Shown here piece after piece: positions 51,653-60,825 of a DNA stretch of 64,000 bases (the stretch's first letter is position 1; the number at the start of each line of letters is the position of its first letter). The notes under the pieces were generated by a model that saw only the letters and a program-made list of their open reading frames with translations, was not told the origin of the DNA and ran no database searches. Source of the DNA: Sphingomonas telluris (GTDB lineage: Bacteria > Pseudomonadota > Alphaproteobacteria > Sphingomonadales > Sphingomonadaceae); contig NZ_JAKZHW010000001.1 of NCBI RefSeq assembly GCF_022568775.1, forward strand, positions 1 through 64,000, written 5' to 3'. The translations under genes and the position numbers were made by a program.

Positions 51653-53685
51653 AAGCGGCTCTCGATACCGACGCTGACCGACATCGGGTCTTCGGCGTAG
51701 GCTGTCCGACCTTCGTCGACGACCTGCAGCAGTCCCAGCGCGTCGAAGAAGTTTCGAACCTGAACGAAGAGCGACACCGGGCCTGTGTCGAACTCGGCGC
51801 GGCCGTCGACGATGGTCGAAGCGGGCACCCTGTTGGGGTCTGAAGCGCCGGGGTAACTCGGGAACGGCCCGTGGTGACGCACTTGGGCGGACAGCTGGAC
51901 CTGTTCGGTCGGCTTCCAGTCGACGGCTGCGGACGCGCTGAAATGCGGTGATCCGGCAAGCTCATGTCCTTGGAAGTCTACCGTCTCGCCATCGGTTTTC
52001 GTGACCTTGCTGTCGAGGAGTCCCATCGCCAACCGAAGCGTCAAGCTGTCCGTCGCGCGGTACGCCAGGTCGCCTTCGAATCCGTAGCTGTGGGCCTTCG
52101 GAATGTTCAGCAGGTTCGCGAATCCGATGGGAAGCCCGTCGGGCGTTCGAATGAGGACGCCGATCGACTGCTGCGAATTGCGCATGTCGTAGTAGAATAG
52201 GTTCGTGGATGCGCTTAGGCGGCCGTCTGCCAGCTCCGTGCGCGTAAACAGCTCGAAGTCCCACAGGCTTTCGGCCTCGAAATTGTCGGGGCGGCCCGTG
52301 TCGAAGCGGATCGTGGTGCCGCCCGGATTGTAGGCCTTCTGGACCATGACTCCCGCTCGGAAGGACGGCGTGAGATCGTAGGCCAGTGTGACCTTGGGCA
52401 GCACCGCATCGAACTTGCCCACAAAGTCGACCGGCACCGAGAATGCGTCGTTCCCCAATGCTCCGCGCCGCGCCTGCCGGTCACGCTGGTAACGCAGGCC
52501 CGCAGTCAGCGTTAGGCGGGGGGCGACGGCGACCGTGGCTTCCCCGAATATCCCCGTGCCGTCCTGCCAGTCACGGAAGCTTCCGAGCACGCCGGACAGC
52601 CGCGAAAGGTTGATGAACTGGTCCAGATAAACGTGCGTGTGCGACACCCCGCCGACGACCTGGAGCGGTCCCTCGGGAGACCAGTTCACGACGGCCTCGC
52701 CGGTCCAGTCGCGTCCATTGTTCCTCGTTTGGCCGAGGCCCGTGGGCGCGAAGCGGCGGATGTTCCTGTCCGCGCCGGTCAGTATGAAGTTCGCGCTGAG
52801 GTCTTCGGCAATATCCTGCTGAACCTCCGCCGTCAGCGCATCCACATTGACCCTGAACGTGCCGTAACCGCCATCGACATCCCTGCGGTGCCGGAAGGGC
52901 GCGGTGATGGCCACGACCTGCGGCGCCTTCGATTCCGTGTGCGCGTACGTCAGCGTCGCCCGCGTGCCGCGCCAAGCAGATGGCGTGATCAGCAGCTTCG
53001 CGCGGAGCAGACCGTAGACGTCATGGTTCGGATCGGCACCCTCGATCCAATCGAAGATCTTGCTCGTCGGCCGGGCGTAGCGGAAATCGCCCGTGACCCG
53101 GAAGGCGACGTCGTCGCCTTTAACGGGCCGCGACGCGACAGCGGACACCTGCCGCGTCTTGTAGTCCCCGACGATCGCGCGCGCTCGATATTCCGGAGTG
53201 AACGTCGGATCGTTCGTGTTGACGAAGATGGCGCCGGCGATCGAGTTCTGGCCCTGGGTGGTCGTCTGCGGGCTGCGGAAGACCTCGATCCGCTTGACGT
53301 CCCAGACCGGCGACGTGCCGAAAATGAACTCGTTATAGGTCGCGGGCCTGCCGTCGACGACGATCGTGCTTCGCGGCCGGTTGCCGCCGAGGAATGCGGG
53401 CAGTGCCGACAGCGCCCCGGTCGTATCCTGCCCTCGGATGATCGGGCCCGACGATCCGTTGAGAAGCTGAACATTCGGAATGAGCGCGAGAATTTGGTCG
53501 ACGCGGTTGGCTCCGGTCTCCTCGATCTCCGATTGGGTAACGACCGCCACGCTCGACGACGTGTCCTTGAGCGAGCGGCGCGCGCGTTCGCCCGTGACGA
53601 TGATCTCATCGACGCGGTCGTCGTCCGTACTTGCTACTTGCCCCGCAGCGAGCCCCATCGCTGCGACCAAAACCAACGCGGGCAT
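51649..53685 (-). CDS. TonB-dependent outer-membrane receptor
   Basis: 678 residues with a signal peptide and an N-terminal TonB-box-like VDEIIVTGERARRS. The plug domain follows (TGANRVDQILALIPNVQLLN, SGPIIRGQDTTGAL, VVDGRPATYNEFIFG). The beta-barrel ends in the C-terminal aromatic motif (SVGIESRF). No FecA-type signalling extension is visible. It imports an unidentified ligand using TonB energy. It is convergent with the CadC-like gene. Confidence 0.92.
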   Translation of the reverse strand: MPALVLVAAMGLAAGQVASTDDDRVDEIIVTGERARRSLKDTSSSVAVVTQSEIEETGANRVDQILALIPNVQLLNGSSGPIIRGQDTTGALSALPAFLGGNRPRSTIVVDGRPATYNEFIFGTSPVWDVKRIEVFRSPQTTTQGQNSIAGAIFVNTNDPTFTPEYRARAIVGDYKTRQVSAVASRPVKGDDVAFRVTGDFRYARPTSKIFDWIEGADPNHDVYGLLRAKLLITPSAWRGTRATLTYAHTESKAPQVVAITAPFRHRRDVDGGYGTFRVNVDALTAEVQQDIAEDLSANFILTGADRNIRRFAPTGLGQTRNNGRDWTGEAVVNWSPEGPLQVVGGVSHTHVYLDQFINLSRLSGVLGSFRDWQDGTGIFGEATVAVAPRLTLTAGLRYQRDRQARRGALGNDAFSVPVDFVGKFDAVLPKVTLAYDLTPSFRAGVMVQKAYNPGGTTIRFDTGRPDNFEAESLWDFELFTRTELADGRLSASTNLFYYDMRNSQQSIGVLIRTPDGLPIGFANLLNIPKAHSYGFEGDLAYRATDSLTLRLAMGLLDSKVTKTDGETVDFQGHELAGSPHFSASAAVDWKPTEQVQLSAQVRHHGPFPSYPGASDPNRVPASTIVDGRAEFDTGPVSLFVQVRNFFDALGLLQVVDEGRTAYAEDPMSVSVGIESRF

Positions 53686-53877
53686 GAAGACGTCCCCCCT
53701 TCAGATCCCACGCACGAGATTTACCCGCTTTATTGCTCCTGTCCTAGTTGACGAATGTTATGGCTCAGCAACCCGCGGAACCGCCCTATGTCGCGCGAGA
53801 CAATTCATTCCGCTAAAGCAACCGTTCAGCTTTGCACGTGTTGACGCGTGGAAATGGCATTTTAGGGGACGGCACGA

Positions 53878-54552
53878 ATGCGTGTTTTGATCGTCGAGGA
53901 CGAGCCCAATCTGGGGCGACAGCTCCGCTCGACCCTCGAAGGGGCCGGATATGCGGTCGACCTCGCCACCGATGGCGAGGACGGCCACTATCTCGGCTCC
54001 ACCGAAAGCTACGATGCGGTGATCCTCGATCTCGGCTTGCCGGAGGTGGATGGGCTCACCGTGCTGGACCGCTGGCGCAAGGAAGGCCGGCGCATGCCCG
54101 TTCTCGTGCTCACCGCGCGCGACAGCTGGTCGGACAAGGTTGCCGGCCTCGATGCGGGCGCCGACGACTATCTTGCCAAGCCGTTCCAGACCGAGGAGCT
54201 GATCGCTCGCCTGCGTGCGCTCATCCGCCGTGCGTCGGGCAACGCATCATCCGAGCTGATCGCCGGTGACATCCGTCTCGATACGCGCTCGGGCAAGGTG
54301 ACGAAGGACGGCGAGCCGGTGAAGCTCACCGCGCAGGAATACAAGCTCCTGAGCTACCTGATGCACCACAAGGGCAAGGTCGTCAGCCGGACCGAGCTGA
54401 TCGAACATATCTACGACCAGGACTTCGACCGGGATTCGAACACGATCGAGGTGTTCGTGACACGCATCCGCAAAAAGCTCGGCCCCGACGTCATCACGAC
54501 CATCCGCGGTCTCGGTTACACGCTCGACGAACCGGGGGATTCGCGAGGGTGA
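53878..54552 (+). CDS. OmpR/PhoP-type response regulator
   Basis: 224 residues. The receiver domain has Asp 51 in AVILDLGLPE, Thr/Ala in VLTARDSWSDKVAG and Lys in DDYLAKPF. The winged helix (about 130-218) has VSRTELIEHIYDQDFDRDSN, then FVTRIRKKLG and RGLGYTL. Its stop overlaps the GTG start of the histidine kinase (GTGA), so the two are coupled. It resembles PhoP. Confidence 0.93.
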   Translation: MRVLIVEDEPNLGRQLRSTLEGAGYAVDLATDGEDGHYLGSTESYDAVILDLGLPEVDGLTVLDRWRKEGRRMPVLVLTARDSWSDKVAGLDAGADDYLAKPFQTEELIARLRALIRRASGNASSELIAGDIRLDTRSGKVTKDGEPVKLTAQEYKLLSYLMHHKGKVVSRTELIEHIYDQDFDRDSNTIEVFVTRIRKKLGPDVITTIRGLGYTLDEPGDSRG

Positions 54553-55949
54553 ACGAGCAAGCCGCGCCGGTTACGGCGGCGGCCGACAAGCATGCCGCCG
54601 GGAAGCCAGGGTCCGGACTTCGTGCCGGGTCGCTGACCCGGCGCATGATCGTGATCGCAGCGCTGTGGATTACGGCGCTGCTGCTAATGGGCGGCTTCGC
54701 ACTCGATCGCGTGCTGAGGGCATCGATCGTGCGCAACTTCGACGACCAGCTCGAATATGTCCTGAACTCGATGATCGCCGCTTCGGAGATCGGGCCAGAC
54801 GGCGAAGTGCGGTTCAGCCGCGCGCCCGCCGATCAACGGTTCATCGAGCCGTATTCGGGTGTCTATTTCCAGATCAGCGGGGCGGGGGCCGATTCCTTCC
54901 CGTCGCGATCTCTCTGGGATCGCCGCTTGCGCGTTTCCGACAAGCACGAGGACGTCAACGTCCACGTGTACGACAGCAACGAATTTGCCGGCGAGCCGCT
55001 GCGCATCAGCGAGCGCGATGTGATCCTTCCGGGGTCGAACACGCGGTGGCGGTTTCAGGTGGCGCAGTCGCGCGAGATGATCAACGCGCAGATCCGCGAG
55101 CTGCGATCGACCTTGTTCTGGAGCTTCCTCGCGCTCGGTGTCGGGCTACTCATCCTGGCGGCGCTGCAGACTTTCTACGGCTTATGGCCGCTTCGGCGGG
55201 TGCGGCAGGACGTCGCGGCGATCCGGTCCGGAGCCAAGACCCGCATCGAGGAGGATTTCCCCAACGAGGTCCGCCCGCTCACGGACGAGATCAACCAGTT
55301 GCTCGCCCATAGCGAGGAGCAGGCTGAAGAGGCTCGGCGGCATGCGGGCAACCTCGCGCACGCGTTGAAGACGCCGCTGACCGTCATCACCAATGCCGCA
55401 ACCGCGAACGCCCCGGACCTCGCCGACACGGTGTGCCGCGAGGCGACCGTCATGCGCCGGCAGGTCGACCATCACCTCGCACGCGCGCGAGCGATCGGCC
55501 GCCGCGCGTCCACGCATGCGCGTGCAATCGTCTGGGAGAGCGCAGAGGCCGTGCAGCGCGCGGTCGACCGGCTTTACGAGGACGTCACCGTCGACATCGC
55601 GGGCGACAAGACCGCTGCCGTTCGGGTGGAGCGGCAGGACCTGGACGAGATGCTCGGCAATCTACTCGAAAATGCCGCGAAATATGGCGGCGGACGCGTT
55701 TTCGTGACCGTCGAGCCTAACGACACGATGGTCGACATTCTCGTCGAGGACGATGGCAAGGGCATTCCGGAGCAGCAGCGCGAAGCCATCTTCCAGCGCG
55801 GCGCGCGGTTGGACACGGACAAGCCCGGCACCGGGCTCGGCCTCGCCATCGTGCGCGATGTCGCGGAAATCTACGGCGGCCGCATCACGCTGGAGGAAAG
55901 CGAGGACCTGGGCGGCCTGCTCGCAAGGCTAAGCCTGCCCGCGGGCTAG
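54549..55949 (+). CDS. PhoQ-like sensor histidine kinase
   Basis: 466 residues from a GTG overlapping the regulator stop. There are two membrane segments (about 34-54 and 185-207) with a periplasmic sensor domain of about 130 residues between them. HAMP-like sequence (WPLRRVRQDVAAIRSG) follows, then the phospho-acceptor box GNLAHALKTPL (His near 273), NLLENAAKYGG, DDGKGIP and GTGLGLAIVRDVA ATP-site motifs. The LAHALKTPL box is PhoQ-like. The ligand may be a cation or peptide, by family only. Confidence 0.92.
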   Translation: MNEQAAPVTAAADKHAAGKPGSGLRAGSLTRRMIVIAALWITALLLMGGFALDRVLRASIVRNFDDQLEYVLNSMIAASEIGPDGEVRFSRAPADQRFIEPYSGVYFQISGAGADSFPSRSLWDRRLRVSDKHEDVNVHVYDSNEFAGEPLRISERDVILPGSNTRWRFQVAQSREMINAQIRELRSTLFWSFLALGVGLLILAALQTFYGLWPLRRVRQDVAAIRSGAKTRIEEDFPNEVRPLTDEINQLLAHSEEQAEEARRHAGNLAHALKTPLTVITNAATANAPDLADTVCREATVMRRQVDHHLARARAIGRRASTHARAIVWESAEAVQRAVDRLYEDVTVDIAGDKTAAVRVERQDLDEMLGNLLENAAKYGGGRVFVTVEPNDTMVDILVEDDGKGIPEQQREAIFQRGARLDTDKPGTGLGLAIVRDVAEIYGGRITLEESEDLGGLLARLSLPAG

Positions 55950-55981
55950 GAAAATAACCGTTCTCCCGCTAGGGCGCCCGC

Positions 55982-56995
55982 GTGACTGCAACTGTTCACG
56001 ATCTCCGCACCTCCACAGCGCCTTCGCTCGAGCCGTTAATGGCGCTGGTCGCCGACGACATGCACGGCGTGAACGCGGTGATCCTCGACCGCATGCAGAG
56101 CAAGGTGGGCCTGATCCCCGAGCTCGCCGGCCATTTGATCGCCGGTGGCGGAAAGCGCATGCGGCCGATGCTGACGCTCGGCTGCGCGGCGCTGCTGGGA
56201 TACAGCGGCACGCGGCATCAGAAGCTCGCTGCAGCCGTGGAATTCATACACACCGCGACCCTGCTTCACGACGATGTCGTCGATGGGTCGGGTCTTCGCC
56301 GTGGAAAGCGGACAGCCAACCTCATCTGGGGCAATCCGGCGACTGTTCTCGTCGGGGATTTCCTGTTCAGCCGGGCCTTCGAGCTGATGGTCGAGGATGG
56401 CAGCCTGCGCGTACTGAAGATTCTCAGCCACGCGTCCGCCGTGATCGCCGAAGGGGAAGTCGAACAGCTGACGACCCAGCGCCGCATCGAGAGCGATGAG
56501 GAGCAATATCTGAGCATCATCTCGGCCAAGACGGCCGCGCTATTCGCTGCCGCCTGCAGAATCTCGCCCGTCGTCGCGGAAGCGAGCGACGAGGCCGAGA
56601 TCGCGCTCGAGAAATACGGCAAATATCTCGGCATCGCCTTCCAGCTTGTTGACGACGTTATCGACTACGGGTCGACAAAGGACGTGATGGGCAAGGGCGT
56701 CGGCGACGACTTCCGGGACGGGAAGGTCACTCTGCCCGTCATTGTCGCCTACGCTCGCGGATCGGACGAGGACCGCGCTTTTTGGCGAGCCGCAATCAGC
56801 GGCGAGCGAATCTCCGACGACGACCTGCACCACGCGATCGCGCTTCTTCGCGACAGCGGTGCGCTATCCGAGACGATCGAGCGCGCGCGTCAATACGGCC
56901 GCCGTGCACTCGACGCGCTGGCGCCGTTCCCGGCCGGCAAGGCCAAGGCGGCGCTGAGCGAAGCCGTCGAGTTCGCGATCTCCCGCGCTTACTAG
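55982..56995 (+). CDS. Polyprenyl diphosphate synthase (octaprenyl type)
   Basis: 337 residues from a GTG at 55982. The first aspartate-rich motif is LLHDDVVDGSGLRRGK (about 94-110), followed by NLIWGNPATVLVGDFLFSRA, and the second is QLVDDVIDYG (about 220-229). Trans-prenyl chain elongation makes the side chain of ubiquinone. Exact chain length cannot be read here. It stands 32 bases after the kinase, and its end overlaps the converging lipoprotein gene by four bases. Confidence 0.92.
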   Translation: MTATVHDLRTSTAPSLEPLMALVADDMHGVNAVILDRMQSKVGLIPELAGHLIAGGGKRMRPMLTLGCAALLGYSGTRHQKLAAAVEFIHTATLLHDDVVDGSGLRRGKRTANLIWGNPATVLVGDFLFSRAFELMVEDGSLRVLKILSHASAVIAEGEVEQLTTQRRIESDEEQYLSIISAKTAALFAAACRISPVVAEASDEAEIALEKYGKYLGIAFQLVDDVIDYGSTKDVMGKGVGDDFRDGKVTLPVIVAYARGSDEDRAFWRAAISGERISDDDLHHAIALLRDSGALSETIERARQYGRRALDALAPFPAGKAKAALSEAVEFAISRAY

Positions 56996-57624
56996 CCAGC
57001 AGGCGTTACCGCGACCGGCACCATCAGGTGCGCGTACGGTGTTCCCGCCCACATCACGTACGGCGCGGACGTGTCCGGCTTCGGGCCTGACGGATAGCCG
57101 GCGAGGATCTCCTTGGACCCGACGATCATGACGTGCGGGCCAGTCTTGACCCAATTGTTCTCAGCCGTCGGCTTCGCCGCGTAGGGATCGGTGTTGCTCG
57201 CATCGGTCCCGCCTTCGAGCATGTACATGACCCCCGAAGTACCGGCAGGCGGATCCTTCTTGCCGATCCAGGCGGCAGCCCACTTGGCTGCATTCGCATC
57301 CATGCACATCGGGTCCGGCCCCGGGGTCGCCGGGCTGTCCGGCATGCAGGTCCAGCCGTTCTTGCCCTCGCGTAGCGTCTTCATCGATCCGTCGGCCTGC
57401 GCCTGGACGATGGTCGCATCCTTAGCGATCGCTTCTGGAGCGGCCGACATGGCGCTCGCTACCGGATCGTTCGCGTCGGCCGAAGCGGTGTTCGCAAGGC
57501 CGTCGCCCACGCTTGCTCCATCTCCGCCACTCTGCGCCGTGTTCGTTTCAGCCGGCTTCTGATTGCAGCCGACCAAGGCCAGCGACAGCCCAGCCGCCAG
57601 CAGTGCGAGTTTCGCATGATGCAT
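56992..57624 (-). CDS. Lipoprotein of unknown function
   Basis: 210 residues from the ATG at 57624, with GAGAGGAGGACAGC before it. Lipobox ALVGC puts the lipidated Cys at 20. A low-complexity Ala/Asp/Gly region (21-70) precedes a domain with KNGWTCMPDSPATPGPDPMC and MYMLEGGTDASNTDPYA, and it ends VPVAVTPAG. I do not know the family. It is likely anchored in the outer membrane. Confidence 0.75.
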   Translation of the reverse strand: MHHAKLALLAAGLSLALVGCNQKPAETNTAQSGGDGASVGDGLANTASADANDPVASAMSAAPEAIAKDATIVQAQADGSMKTLREGKNGWTCMPDSPATPGPDPMCMDANAAKWAAAWIGKKDPPAGTSGVMYMLEGGTDASNTDPYAAKPTAENNWVKTGPHVMIVGSKEILAGYPSGPKPDTSAPYVMWAGTPYAHLMVPVAVTPAG

Positions 57625-57734
57625 GCTGTCCTCCTCTCCCGTGGAGGACGGACTGATTAGCACAAACGGCCGTGCCGCGCACGTGAACACCCCGTCGCTT
57701 GATTTCGGGCGCGGTCTGGGCCACCTGCCGCGCC

Positions 57735-58016
57735 ATGACCATCGCTCGCATTTCACAGCTCGAGCGTCGCGCGACGCAGTCTGGCAAGGCAAATGCCGGC
57801 CTGTGGCAACTCGAATTCGAACGGCAGCAGCCGCTACTGGCGGATCCGCTGACCGGCTGGGCGGGGTCCGGCGATACGAACACGCAGGTGCGCATCACCT
57901 TCAAGACGCGCGAGGAAGCGATCGCCTTCTGCGAAAGCCGCGGCATCCAGTATCATCTGGTGCCGACGACGCCCGTGCGCATGAAGATCCAGGCTTACGC
58001 CGACAATTTCCGCTAG
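57735..58016 (+). CDS. ETC complex I subunit (NDUFS4-like)
   Basis: 93 residues from the ATG at 57735. TIARISQLERRATQSGKANA, then LWQLEFERQQPLLADPLTGW, AGSGDTNTQVRITFKTREEA and CESRGIQYHLVP match the conserved core of the NDUFS4/NDUFA4-type accessory subunit of NADH:quinone oxidoreductase found in alphaproteobacteria. It probably stabilises the N module at the inner membrane. Lone gene. Confidence 0.88.
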   Translation: MTIARISQLERRATQSGKANAGLWQLEFERQQPLLADPLTGWAGSGDTNTQVRITFKTREEAIAFCESRGIQYHLVPTTPVRMKIQAYADNFR

Positions 58017-58073
58017 GCGCTTGCCACTGCGCTAGCCGCCCGCCACAAATGCGGCGCCGAGCTAGGGGGGTGC

Positions 58074-59188
58074 CTGTACAATCGTTGCGTAACGCTCGTC
58101 ATCGGGACGCGTCCCGAGGCGATCAAGCTTGCACCTGTCGCTGACGCTCTCGCCCGCCGCGGAATTCCACCAAGCATCGTGCTGACCGGCCAGCATCCGC
58201 ACCTCAACATGGACGAGTACGGCCTTGGTGCCTTCCAGCGCCTGGAACTGCATTGTCAGGGCCAAGCGAACCCGCATGTCTACGTCGGATCGGTCGCGCG
58301 CGAATTGAACGCGGCAATTGAAGGATCGCGGTTGGTGGTCGTCCAAGGGGACACATCGAGCGCGCTCGGCGGGGCGCTGGGCGCGACCCAGGCCTGCGTT
58401 CCGGTGGCGCATGTGGAGGCGGGCCTTCGGACCCACGACCGTGCGAACCCCTGGCCAGAGGAGGATTTCCGCGTCGCGATCGATGCTCACGCCGAGCTCC
58501 TGTTCGCGCCTACGGAGACGAGCGCATCCAATCTCCGCCAGGAAGGCGTCTCGGGCGAGATCATCGTCACCGGCAACACGGCGATCGATGCGCTACTGAA
58601 GAAGATACCGCTGCTGCGGGAGCCGCGCCGGAACGGTGGGAAGAGGCTGCTGGTGACCTGCCATCGGCGCGAAAGCTGGGGCGAGCCGCTGCGCGCCATC
58701 GCCGATTGCCTGGTCGATTTGGCAGATAGGGGCATTGCGCACATCACCTTCGTTTTGCATCCTAATCCGAAGGTCGCCGGGGAAATGCGCTGCCTGCTCG
58801 GCGAACAGGCGAACATCAATCTCCTCGAGCCGTGCAGCCACCTCGAAATGCTTCAGCTTATGACGGAGAGCGACCTCGTCCTCAGCGACTCCGGTGGCAT
58901 GCAGGAAGAAGCGCCTACTCTCGGCGTGCCCCTTCTGGTGCTGCGCGACCGGACGGAACGGCCGGAAGGCGTGACTTCGGGCAATGCATTGGTCGTTGGC
59001 AGGGATGCCGAGCGCATCCGAATGACCGTCGAGACGCTTCTCGCCGATGCGGAAAACCTAAGGAGAATGCGCGTTCCGGCCTTCCCTATGGCGATGGGCG
59101 GGCAGGGGATCGAATCGCGGATGCGATCAGTGCTTGGCTTGGGTGCAGTTCAGAAACCGCGGGCCGAGCCACGGCTGCGTCCGCCTAG
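58074..59188 (+). pseudogene. wecB: WecB-like UDP-N-acetylglucosamine 2-epimerase, frameshifted
   Basis: The reading frame opens as VTLVIGTRPEAIKLAPVADA, which is the family N-terminus, but the only codon resembling a start before it is a CTG at 58074; the next GTG is at 58179, inside the domain. Core motifs follow: TGQHPHLNM, GDTSSALGGALGA, HVEAGLRTHD, NPWPEEDFR, TGNTAIDALL, VTCHRRESWG and SDSGGMQEEAP. Near 59105 the frame breaks in a G-rich run; the natural end AGDRIADAISAWLG continues in the next frame to a TAG at 59188. One or two indels are implied. The enzyme epimerises UDP-GlcNAc to UDP-ManNAc. Confidence 0.82.
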
Positions 59189-59245
59189 GGGCCGCACTAA
59201 CTTTCATCAATGCGGCTGCTCCAAAAGGGGCGTAAATCGAAGGCC

Positions 59246-59452
59246 ATGGAATCGGATCGCACCTATCTCTCCCGCCGGGCTGCCGAGGAGCAGGAGGCAT
59301 CCGATCGCGCGAGCAATCCCAAGGCCAGGGAACTCCACGCCGAGATGGCCGAACGCTACCGCGATGCCGCCCAAAACAAGACCTTGCCGAAGACACGGGA
59401 AGCGAGGCCCGAACGGCCGCTCGTACCCGACGACTTCCGCATTCTCGACTAG
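59246..59452 (+). CDS. Small helical protein, family shared with 13755 and 15072
   Basis: 68 residues from the ATG at 59246. YLSRRAAEEQEASDRASNPK, then ELHAEMAERYRDAAQNKTLP repeats the spacing of the 13755 and 15072 proteins (RA-x(2)-E, and H-x-E(L/M)A-x(2)-Y). The C-terminal part is Pro/Arg-rich. It is probably cytoplasmic, with a helical hairpin. It sits between wecB and the type I secretion operon, and the function is unknown. Confidence 0.68.
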   Translation: MESDRTYLSRRAAEEQEASDRASNPKARELHAEMAERYRDAAQNKTLPKTREARPERPLVPDDFRILD

Positions 59453-59478
59453 GTCCGGTTAGAAAACACGCCGCTCGG

Positions 59479-60825
59479 CTATTGCTCTCGTAGCGAGCGC
59501 CACAGGTTCATCGTCAGCGGCTCAAGCAGATACTGCAGGGCCGTCCGCTTGCGCACCGACAGGACAACTTCCACCGGAAGGCCGGGCCGCAATTGTCCGT
59601 GGCCGAGCACGCCGCTGACTTGCTTCAGCTCCGCGGGTGTCACTTCGATCTCGGACCTGAAGAAGGACCGACCCGTCTTCTCGTCGGTGAAGCTGTCTGC
59701 CGAGATTGTGCGGACTTCGCCTGTCAGGAGCGGCAGGGTGCGGTCGTGAACGCTGCTGAAGCGGACTTCCGCTTTCTGTCCGACGTAGACGTCGTCCGCG
59801 TCCTGCGGGCTGACCTGCGCCTGGATGACGAGTTTCCGGTTGTCGGGCACGACATCCATCAGCTTCTCGCCCGGAGCAACGACGCCGCCGACCGTGAAGA
59901 CGCTTAGGCCGACGACCTGGCCCGTCGCCGGGGCGCGGACTTTCGCGCGCTCCAGCTGCTCACGCACGGCGACCAACTTCGGCAGAGTCTCGGAAATGCG
60001 CGTCTGCGTGTCGCGCAAGTCGGTGGCGACGTCTTCCAGCCTGCTGCTCCGGATCGACAACGACTGCATGCGCGTCTCGCCCTTGCCCTCCCCAGCGCGG
60101 GCGATGGACGCCCTCATGGCAGCTTCCTGACCCTTCAGATCGGCAAGGGCGCGTTCGAGCGCGCGGATGCGGTTGATCGACGCGAAGCCCTTTTCGGCGA
60201 TCTGCTTCATGCCGTCGAGCTCGTCCTTGAGCAGCCGCTGCTGCTCCTGGAGCGAAGCAATCTGGCTTGAATAACCGGTCTGCTCCTCGCCCAGCTGCTT
60301 CGAGCGCTGGCCGAGAACCGACTGCTGGGCCGTCATGGAGCCGTGCCGCGTGCTGATCTGCGCACGCTGAAGCTCCATAGCCTGGTCGGCGATCTCGCGG
60401 TCCTCGGGCTTGAGGCTCGCGAACTCGGCCGGCGCGTTGAAGCTCCGCAGACCGCGGCTTTCCGCGACGAGCCGCGAACGCTGAGCCAACAGCGTCAAAT
60501 AGTCACCGGTGAGGGCGCGCTCGGTCGCCTGCACATCCGGTGCGGCCAGCTCGATCAGCACTTGACCGGCGGTGACATGCTGGCCTTCGCGCACATTGAT
60601 CGCCGTCACGATCCCGCCTTCGCGGTGCTGAACGGCCTGCCGATTTCCGGAGACGGCGATGACACCGACCGCACGCGCGCCGGCATCGAGCGGGGCCAGC
60701 GCGGCCCAGCCGAGGAGGACCACGAAGAAGAATATGACGATGCCGACGCCAATGCGGATGTCACCGCGCGGATCGTCGCGCTGTTCCGGTTCCTCGAACA
60801 CGGTGGCGGGAAGTTGCAGGTTCAT
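59479..60825 (-). CDS. HlyD-family type I secretion periplasmic adaptor
   Basis: 448 residues. A short cytoplasmic N-terminus, one membrane segment (about 27-47), a lipoyl-like hairpin (VIAVSGNRQAVQHREGGIVT), a long coiled coil (about 95-285), and a beta-domain with KVRAPATGQVVGLSVFTVGG. It ends YLLEPLTMNLWRSLREQ, the usual HlyD/PrtE C-terminus. It connects the inner-membrane ATPase to a TolC-like channel. It overlaps the ATPase gene by four bases. No TolC or secreted substrate gene is adjacent. Confidence 0.9.
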   Translation of the reverse strand: MNLQLPATVFEEPEQRDDPRGDIRIGVGIVIFFFVVLLGWAALAPLDAGARAVGVIAVSGNRQAVQHREGGIVTAINVREGQHVTAGQVLIELAAPDVQATERALTGDYLTLLAQRSRLVAESRGLRSFNAPAEFASLKPEDREIADQAMELQRAQISTRHGSMTAQQSVLGQRSKQLGEEQTGYSSQIASLQEQQRLLKDELDGMKQIAEKGFASINRIRALERALADLKGQEAAMRASIARAGEGKGETRMQSLSIRSSRLEDVATDLRDTQTRISETLPKLVAVREQLERAKVRAPATGQVVGLSVFTVGGVVAPGEKLMDVVPDNRKLVIQAQVSPQDADDVYVGQKAEVRFSSVHDRTLPLLTGEVRTISADSFTDEKTGRSFFRSEIEVTPAELKQVSGVLGHGQLRPGLPVEVVLSVRKRTALQYLLEPLTMNLWRSLREQ

